This document shows positions 59,386 through 64,000 of a stretch of 64,000 nt of DNA, piece after piece. The notes below the pieces were generated by a model. It did no database searches and was not told where the DNA came from. It worked only from the letters and a program-made list of their open reading frames with translations. A program made the translations under genes and the position numbers. This DNA is from Herbaspirillum robiniae (lineage in GTDB: Bacteria > Pseudomonadota > Gammaproteobacteria > Burkholderiales > Burkholderiaceae_D). Location: NCBI RefSeq assembly GCF_002213415.1, contig NZ_NJGU01000002.1, positions 1-64,000 of the forward strand, written 5' to 3'. How positions within the stretch are numbered: the stretch's first letter is position 1; the number at the start of each line of letters is the position of its first letter.

Positions 59386-60336
59386 TCAGGCGCCGCGCTT
59401 GTTTCTCTTGCCGCGCAGCGCCTGCGCTCCGGCGCGCGGCTCCAGCGCGGGCGCATCGTCGGCCTGCATGCCCCACCACTCGCCGGCGCCCCACAGCTTT
59501 TTCTCGGTGTCGGCGATCTGCGACTTGATGCTGATCTTCGAGGTGGCCGCCGTCAGCGCCACCAGGATCTCCGCCACCAGGAAGGCCGGCAGCATAGTGT
59601 CGAAGAACGAGGGGCCCTTGTTGGGCACCACGATGCTCTCGGTGGCGATGCGCGCCATGGGCGAACTGGCGCTGTCGGTGATCACCACCAGCTTCACGCC
59701 CGCCTGCTCCAGGTGGGTGGCGATCGACATGGCGCGGCGCGAGTGCGGCGTCATGCTGCAGATCAGCGCGGCGTCGCGCGACGACGGCTGGTGCATGATC
59801 TTCATGATCCCGCTCTCGCCGGCGCCGTCGACCAGCGTGACGTTGCGCGCGAAGTATTCGGATACGTGGGCGAACTGGAACGCCACCGGGAACGAACCGC
59901 GCAAACCCAGGCAAAAGACCTCGCGCGCCGACGACAGCAGCTTGGCCGCGCGCACGATGGTGGCCATGGTCTCGCCGGTGCACAGCGACTGGATCTGGGC
60001 GGTGGCGTTGTGCGCAAGGTCCATCGCCAGCGCGGCTTCGCCGATGCGCTGGTTGAGTTCCACCAGGCCCTGGGCGCGCGTGCCGAATTCGTTGCCGCGC
60101 GAACGCAGGCTGGCCTTGAAGACGTCGCGGATGGCGTCGTAGCCGTCAAAGCCCAGCGCCTTGGCAAAGCGCGTCATGGTCGACGCCGGCACCTCGGCCA
60201 GCCGCGCCTGCTCGCGCATCGACAACACCGCCACCTCGTGCGGGTTGTCCAGCACGAAGGCCGCCACCTGGCGCGCCTGGCGCGGCAGGCTGTCGAAGCG
60301 TTCCTTGATCAGGGCGGTCAGCGTTGGCTGGTTCAC
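59386..60336 (-). CDS. RpiR/MurR-family transcriptional regulator
   Basis: 316 residues. The N-terminal HTH_6 domain (LTALIKERFDSLPRQARQVA, EQARLAEVPASTMTRFAKAL) is followed by a SIS domain (VFCLGLRGSFPVAFQFAHVS, ALICSMTPHSRRAMSIATHL) that binds phosphosugars in most members. Amino-acid-linked RpiR regulators also occur. Directly upstream of an amino-acid-type binding protein and a PrpD-like gene on the same strand, its likely targets. Two related 14-bp sites lie upstream. Confidence 0.92.
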   Translation of the reverse strand: MNQPTLTALIKERFDSLPRQARQVAAFVLDNPHEVAVLSMREQARLAEVPASTMTRFAKALGFDGYDAIRDVFKASLRSRGNEFGTRAQGLVELNQRIGEAALAMDLAHNATAQIQSLCTGETMATIVRAAKLLSSAREVFCLGLRGSFPVAFQFAHVSEYFARNVTLVDGAGESGIMKIMHQPSSRDAALICSMTPHSRRAMSIATHLEQAGVKLVVITDSASSPMARIATESIVVPNKGPSFFDTMLPAFLVAEILVALTAATSKISIKSQIADTEKKLWGAGEWWGMQADDAPALEPRAGAQALRGKRNKRGA

Positions 60337-60403
60337 GATAAGTGCTCACTGGCGGGATGACCTCTCCGGTTGAGCAACATATGTGCCAATCGCGATCACA
60401 AAC

Positions 60404-60417
60404 GGTTCAAACGAACC
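60404..60417. promoter_or_regulatory. Candidate RpiR operator 1
   Basis: GGTTC-AAAC-GAACC, a perfect dyad 68 bp upstream of the RpiR ATG. Confidence 0.45.
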
Positions 60418-60493
60418 ATTCCAGGCAATGCCGCGGGACCGCCGCAAACCCGCATGCGCAGTGCTTGGCATGCGCATGGGGTGAATTGATTTC

Positions 60494-60507
60494 GGTGCAA
60501 ACGGTAC
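60494..60507. promoter_or_regulatory. Candidate RpiR operator 2
   Basis: GGTGCAAACGGTAC shares GGT-N-CAAACG with the site 90 bp to the left, but its right half is imperfect. The spacing suggests a second, weaker site or a chance match. Confidence 0.25.
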
Positions 60508-60643
60508 AAAGATGGCGGCGTGCGTGTTTCATCCGCACGCGGGCGGCGGCGGCACGCGACGGCTCGCGGCCGCCCCGCTGCCCCAGCATGGTTAGGGCGC
60601 GGGCCGTCCGCGCCCCATTTTGGCGTGCGGCGAAAGCAAGCAA

Positions 60644-61564
60644 TTACGCGGCGGCAAGCACGCCCGACGAGCGCGCATGGAGTTCCCGCAGGATGGAAAG
60701 AAAGAGATCGGAGCGATGCGTGGATGGACGGTCGGGATCGGTCACCGCGCAGATGGTGTGCTGGAAGGTCGGGCTGCCGCGCCGCGCGCGCAGGGCGTAA
60801 CGCTTGCCGATCAGTTGCGCATAGTGGGTGGGCAACAGGCCGACGTAGTCGCCGCTGGCCACCAGCAACGCGATCGCCTCCAGCCCGCCGGCCTCGGGGC
60901 CGCGCATGTAGCCGGCCTTGCCGCCTTCGGCCAGCACCGCGTCCACATACGGGTGCGGTCGATAGACCAGCGGCAGTTCGCGCCCACGACCTTCTCGGCC
61001 CTCCTTGCCCTCTTTACGGATGGCGCCGTAGATGCGGTGGCTTTCCGAAAACAGCGGCAGGAAGTCGAACTCGTCGTCGCCCGGATAACGGCCGCGGATG
61101 GCGATGTCCACGCGCTGCTCGCGCAGCGCCTGGTTGAGCTCGGGAAAGGTCATCACCTCGATGCGCGGCTGCACGTTGGGCGCGCGCCGCTTCAGCATGG
61201 CGATGGCCTGCGGCAGCTTGCAGTCGGGATGGCCCAGCGCATGCTCGACCACGCCCAGCGCCAGCGGGCCGGACAGCACGCCGTGCACGGCGTCGATCTC
61301 GGGCCGGATGCGCTCCAGCGAACGCAGCGCGCCGGTGGCCAGCTTGAGCGCCACCTCGCCTTCGGGCGTGAGCCGAAAACCCGCGGGGCCGCGCTCGCAC
61401 AGGCGCACGCCGAGGCGTTCCTCGACCTCGCGCACGTGGCGGCTGATGGAAGCCTTGGACATGTGCAGCAGCTTCTCGGCGGCCGCAAAACCGCCCGCCT
61501 CGGCGACATTGCAGAACACCCGCAGCGAGCGCAGGTCGCGTTCATCGAAGTCCAGCCTGATCAT
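60644..61564 (-). CDS. LysR-family regulator divergent from the agmatinase-family gene
   Basis: 306 residues. The helix-turn-helix is LRVFCNVAEAGGFAAAEKLL then HMSKASISRHVREVEERLGV; the effector domain starts near residue 95. The last 15 residues include ILRELHARSSGVLAAA. Its start is 165 bp from the agmatinase-family ATG on the opposite strand, so control of that gene and of ridA-like is expected. Confidence 0.92.
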   Translation of the reverse strand: MIRLDFDERDLRSLRVFCNVAEAGGFAAAEKLLHMSKASISRHVREVEERLGVRLCERGPAGFRLTPEGEVALKLATGALRSLERIRPEIDAVHGVLSGPLALGVVEHALGHPDCKLPQAIAMLKRRAPNVQPRIEVMTFPELNQALREQRVDIAIRGRYPGDDEFDFLPLFSESHRIYGAIRKEGKEGREGRGRELPLVYRPHPYVDAVLAEGGKAGYMRGPEAGGLEAIALLVASGDYVGLLPTHYAQLIGKRYALRARRGSPTFQHTICAVTDPDRPSTHRSDLFLSILRELHARSSGVLAAA

Positions 61565-61598
61565 TGAGGGGTTTCCTTTGCCGGCCGTAAAGTCTTGG

Positions 61599-61631
61599 AA
61601 AATGAAACTATACCCCCAAAAGAATCATTTT
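61599..61631. promoter_or_regulatory. Candidate LysR operator in the divergent promoter region
   Basis: AAAATGA (61599-61605) and TCATTTT (61625-61631) form a dyad around AACTATACCCCC in the AT-rich part of the 165-bp divergent gap. Confidence 0.35.
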
Positions 61632-61729
61632 TTATTCCCTGCACCGCTGGCTACAGTGCATCCAACACGGCGCACCGATCGCTCAGCGACGGCGCCGCCG
61701 CCCGGATCTCTCCACAAGGATGCCCAGCC

Positions 61730-62692
61730 ATGGAAAAACTCACCGTCGCGCCCCGTACCGGCCACCCCACCCTGCTCTACTCCGAACTGGTCACCGACTT
61801 CACCGACCTGAAGTGCGACATCGCCGTGCTCGGCATGCCCTTCGGCGCCGCCTACACGCCGCGCCAGTACAGCAATGACCAGACCAACGCGCCGCAGGCG
61901 CTGCGCGACCTGACCGACCGCATGGTGCGTCATCCCACGCACTACGACTTCGACATCGACGGCCCGCTGCTGCAGGAGCGCGACGACATCCGCTTCATCG
62001 ACTGCGGCGACGTCATGCCCGACCTGAACGATCCCGAGGCGCACAAGCGCCGCGCCGAAACTGCGGTCCGCCAGATCCTGCGCGGCGGCGGCATGCCCGT
62101 CGTGCTGGGCGGCGACCACGGCATCACCAACCCGGTGCTGCGCGGCTTCGACGAAGTCGGCCCGGTGACGCTGGTGCACATCGACGCCCACCTCGACTGG
62201 CGCGATGAAGTCAACGGCGTGCGCGACGGCCTCTCCAGCGTGATCCGCCGCGCCTCCGAATTGCCCTTCATCAAGAACATCGTGCAGATCGGCCTGCGCG
62301 CCCAGGGCAGCGGCCGTCCCGCCGACTACCGCGCGGCCAAGGAATGGGGCGCCGACCTGATCAGCGCCTACGAGCTGCACGACATCGGCATGGACGCCGT
62401 GCTGGCGCGCATCCCCGACGGCGGCAACTACTACCTGACCATCGACGCCGACGGCCTGGACTGCGCCATCATGCCGGCCGTCGACGGCCCGGCGCCCGGC
62501 GGCGTGACCTTCCTGCAGGCGCGCAAGCTGATCCACGGCCTGGTCAAGAAGGGCCGCGTGGTGGGCATGGACATCGTGGAAATCCAGCCGGCCAAGGACA
62601 ACGCCAGCAAGATCAGCTGCGTGACCGCCGGCCGCCTGATCGTGAACCTCATCGGCGCGACGATTCGCGCCGGCTATTTCGACAAGAAGTAA
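61730..62692 (+). CDS. Agmatinase/ureohydrolase-family protein
   Basis: 320 residues from the ATG at 61730 with AAGGA upstream. The binuclear manganese motifs are present: GGDHGITNPVL, HIDAHLDWRDE and TIDADGLDCAIMP. In the last, canonical agmatinases read DxDxxDPAxxP; here Cys replaces the usual Pro, seen in some guanidinobutyrase/guanidine-acid branches. It removes urea from a guanidino compound such as agmatine or guanidinobutyrate. The RidA-family gene follows at 31 bp. Confidence 0.88.
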   Translation: MEKLTVAPRTGHPTLLYSELVTDFTDLKCDIAVLGMPFGAAYTPRQYSNDQTNAPQALRDLTDRMVRHPTHYDFDIDGPLLQERDDIRFIDCGDVMPDLNDPEAHKRRAETAVRQILRGGGMPVVLGGDHGITNPVLRGFDEVGPVTLVHIDAHLDWRDEVNGVRDGLSSVIRRASELPFIKNIVQIGLRAQGSGRPADYRAAKEWGADLISAYELHDIGMDAVLARIPDGGNYYLTIDADGLDCAIMPAVDGPAPGGVTFLQARKLIHGLVKKGRVVGMDIVEIQPAKDNASKISCVTAGRLIVNLIGATIRAGYFDKK

Positions 62693-62723
62693 GACCTCCT
62701 TCACTCACCCATCGGGACTAGAC

Positions 62724-63137
62724 ATGGCACACACACGCATCCGCAAGTTCAATACCAAGGCAACCTATCCGGAGCAGAAGATCGACAACGACCTCTGCCA
62801 GGCCGTTGTCGCGCGCGGCACCATGGTGTTCCTGCGCGGCCAGATCGGCCAGGACCTGGACACCTCCGAAAGCGTCTGCATCGGCGACGTGCGCGGCCAG
62901 ACCGAGCAGGCGATGAAGAACATCGACATGCTGCTCAAGGAAGCCGGCAGCAAGCTGGAGCACATCTGCAAGGTCACCATCTACATCTCCGACCCGCGCT
63001 TCCGCGAAGACGTCTACCTGGTGGTGGGCAAGTGGCTCAAGGGCGTGTTCCCGGTCTCCACCGGCATCGTGGTCACGGCCTTCGCCCGCCCCGAATACCT
63101 GGTCGAAGTCGACGCCACCGCGGTCATTCCCGACTGA
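62724..63137 (+). CDS. RidA/YjgF-family protein
   Basis: 137 residues. Landmarks: VVARGTMVFLRGQIGQDLDT, EQAMKNIDMLLKEAGSKLEH, CKVTIYISDPRFRED and EYLVEVDATAVIPD. RidA proteins hydrolyse reactive enamine/imine intermediates; this longer variant is often found next to amidohydrolases and ureohydrolases. It probably acts on an intermediate from the agmatinase-family reaction pathway. Confidence 0.9.
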   Translation: MAHTRIRKFNTKATYPEQKIDNDLCQAVVARGTMVFLRGQIGQDLDTSESVCIGDVRGQTEQAMKNIDMLLKEAGSKLEHICKVTIYISDPRFREDVYLVVGKWLKGVFPVSTGIVVTAFARPEYLVEVDATAVIPD

Positions 63138-63192
63138 GCCCGCATCGTCCGGCTGAGTCGCCGTAACTTCTCTGGTAAGTAGCAGTACTTTG

Positions 63193-63220
63193 GGCCGCAT
63201 CTCCGATGCGGCCTTTTTTT
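63193..63220 (+). terminator. Intrinsic terminator after the RidA-family gene
   Basis: GGCCGCATC, loop TCC, GATGCGGCC, then TTTTTTT. It lies 55 bp after the stop. The following 220 bp up to the small leftward gene show no gene that I can support. Confidence 0.9.
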
Positions 63221-63438
63221 ATGCCCGGTGCGGGCGGCTCGGCGCCGTTATCAAGGTGCAGGGAACAATGCGCGATGTGCAGTGCAATGTGCACGCGCAT
63301 GCCGACGCTCCGGGCATGCCGGATCCACGAGCGCTTGAAGGGAGTTTTCAGGAAGGCGAAACGCGGGTTTCGCGGAAGGGATGAATCTGCTGCATCGCGG
63401 CAGCGGCAGGCGCGGGGCCTGCCGCCGGGCGCGGAATA

Positions 63439-63585
63439 TCACTGTCGGCGGTTGTCGGCATCCATCGTGAGGCCGGAATACAGGCTGCAGCATTGCGGCT
63501 GGCCGCGATGCGAACCCGTGGTCAGGTCTCCCGAATCGTTCAGGTAATCGAGCAGCTTGCGATAGAGCTTTGCGATGTATTTCAT
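63439..63585 (-). CDS. Very small hypothetical protein (48 residues)
   Basis: Starts MKYIAKLYRKLLDYLNDSGD with GGGGG 7 bases before the ATG at 63585 and ends at TGA 63441-63439. A basic N-terminal amphipathic helix is followed by a short Cys-Cys-containing region (RGQPQCCSLYSG) and DADNRRQ. No signal peptide and no known family. A good ribosome site and the absence of a competing gene support it. It may be a membrane-associated or regulatory small protein. Confidence 0.5.
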   Translation of the reverse strand: MKYIAKLYRKLLDYLNDSGDLTTGSHRGQPQCCSLYSGLTMDADNRRQ

Positions 63586-63784
63586 GACACACCCCCGTTT
63601 CTTTGCATTGGGTTGGTACAGGTACCGCCTGGCATTCTCCGGAGCCGCGCGATGGCGATGCTCCTTTGAAATTGTTTATAACATTTATTCTATGCCCGGC
63701 CCGGGCGGCCGTCTATCAGGAAAATTCCTAAACGCGCCGGGCTGTTGCCCTTGCGCCTCATGCACATCAGGCGCGCCCGACGCG

Positions 63785-64000
63785 TCAGGCGCCGGCATGC
63801 AGCAACAGCCATTGCCGGAAGACCTGCATGGCGGTGGTCTCCTGCCTCGATTTCAGCCGTGTCAGCCAGTAGGCGCCGGCTTCGATATGCGCTTCGAAAG
63901 GACAGACCAGGCGTCCCTGCCGCAGTTCCCGCTCGAACATCAGCACCGGCAGCAGCGCCACGCCGGCCTGCTGCGCCGCGGCTTCGGCCATGGTCAGCGA
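63785..64000 (-). CDS. LysR-family regulator, C-terminal fragment
   Basis: The frame enters from the right edge and ends at TGA 63787-63785, giving the last 71 residues. It carries the C-terminal part of a LysR effector domain: AEAAAQQAGVALLPVLMFER, then a strand RQGRLVCPFEAHI and WLTRLKSRQETTAMQVFRQW. This resembles GcvA-type regulators. The DNA-binding half and target are outside the window. Confidence 0.75.
   Translation of the reverse strand, partial: SLTMAEAAAQQAGVALLPVLMFERELRQGRLVCPFEAHIEAGAYWLTRLKSRQETTAMQVFRQWLLLHAGA

Overview
The window is about 65% GC and reads as chromosome of a metabolically versatile betaproteobacterium. The gene families fit Burkholderiales, most likely Oxalobacteraceae, with Herbaspirillum as my best guess. 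This is an inference from gene content, because no rRNA or tRNA gene is present. Coding is dense and almost every gene belongs to uptake, catabolism or local regulation. I see no phage, transposase, integrase or CRISPR array.

Layout. 1-0.8 kb: the end of an ABC-transporter ATPase, then two tiny translationally coupled genes behind a near-perfect LexA (SOS) box. 0.9-6.1 kb: a TAXI-type TRAP binding protein and a cyanate operon (binding protein, permease, ATPase, cyanase cynS). 6.1-6.6 kb: a 155-bp tandem palindromic repeat. 6.6-8.5 kb: a NarL-type two-component system. 8.7-17.2 kb: a tartrate-utilisation cluster (ttuA divergent from ttuC-ttuD-ttuE-ttuB) followed by a FadR-type regulator and a short-chain dehydrogenase. 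17.3-24.4 kb: a class C beta-lactamase, a GntR regulator with an oxalate/formate-type MFS carrier, an aldo/keto reductase and a CPA1 Na+/H+ antiporter. 24.7-28.4 kb: a nitrate/sulfonate/taurine-type ABC operon with an extra amino-acid-type binding protein.

28.5-33.0 kb: housekeeping-like genes, including a candidate small RNA or attenuated leader in front of an ArgD-like aminotransferase. 33.1-47.2 kb: a large sugar-acid divergon. Leftward are a tripartite tricarboxylate-type transporter (tctCBA), an Ldh2-type dehydrogenase and a FadR/GntR regulator. Rightward are an L-arabinonate-dehydratase-like enzyme, a 2-hydroxyacid dehydrogenase and a complete carbohydrate ABC transporter. Two perfect TGGT-N3-ACCA (FadR-type) operators lie between the two arms, so one regulator probably controls both. 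47.4-49.0 kb: an autoregulated TetR and an NmrA-like protein. 49.1-53.0 kb: a three-subunit membrane FAD dehydrogenase (small subunit, GMC subunit with a Cys cluster, tri-haem cytochrome c). 53.2-56.9 kb: a dienelactone hydrolase, a YjgN-type membrane protein, an M48 protease and a small secreted protein. 56.9-60.3 kb: PrpD-like, amino-acid binding protein and RpiR regulator. 60.6-63.2 kb: LysR divergent from an agmatinase-family gene and a RidA-family gene. The right edge cuts a LysR gene.

The non-coding layer may be the most novel part: an SOS-controlled pair of tiny genes, palindromic repeats with compensatory changes, long intra-operon hairpins with a shared inner core, hairpins at binding-protein/permease junctions, and many perfect inverted repeats beside regulator genes. 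All assignments come from reading sequence and protein motifs. No database search was run.
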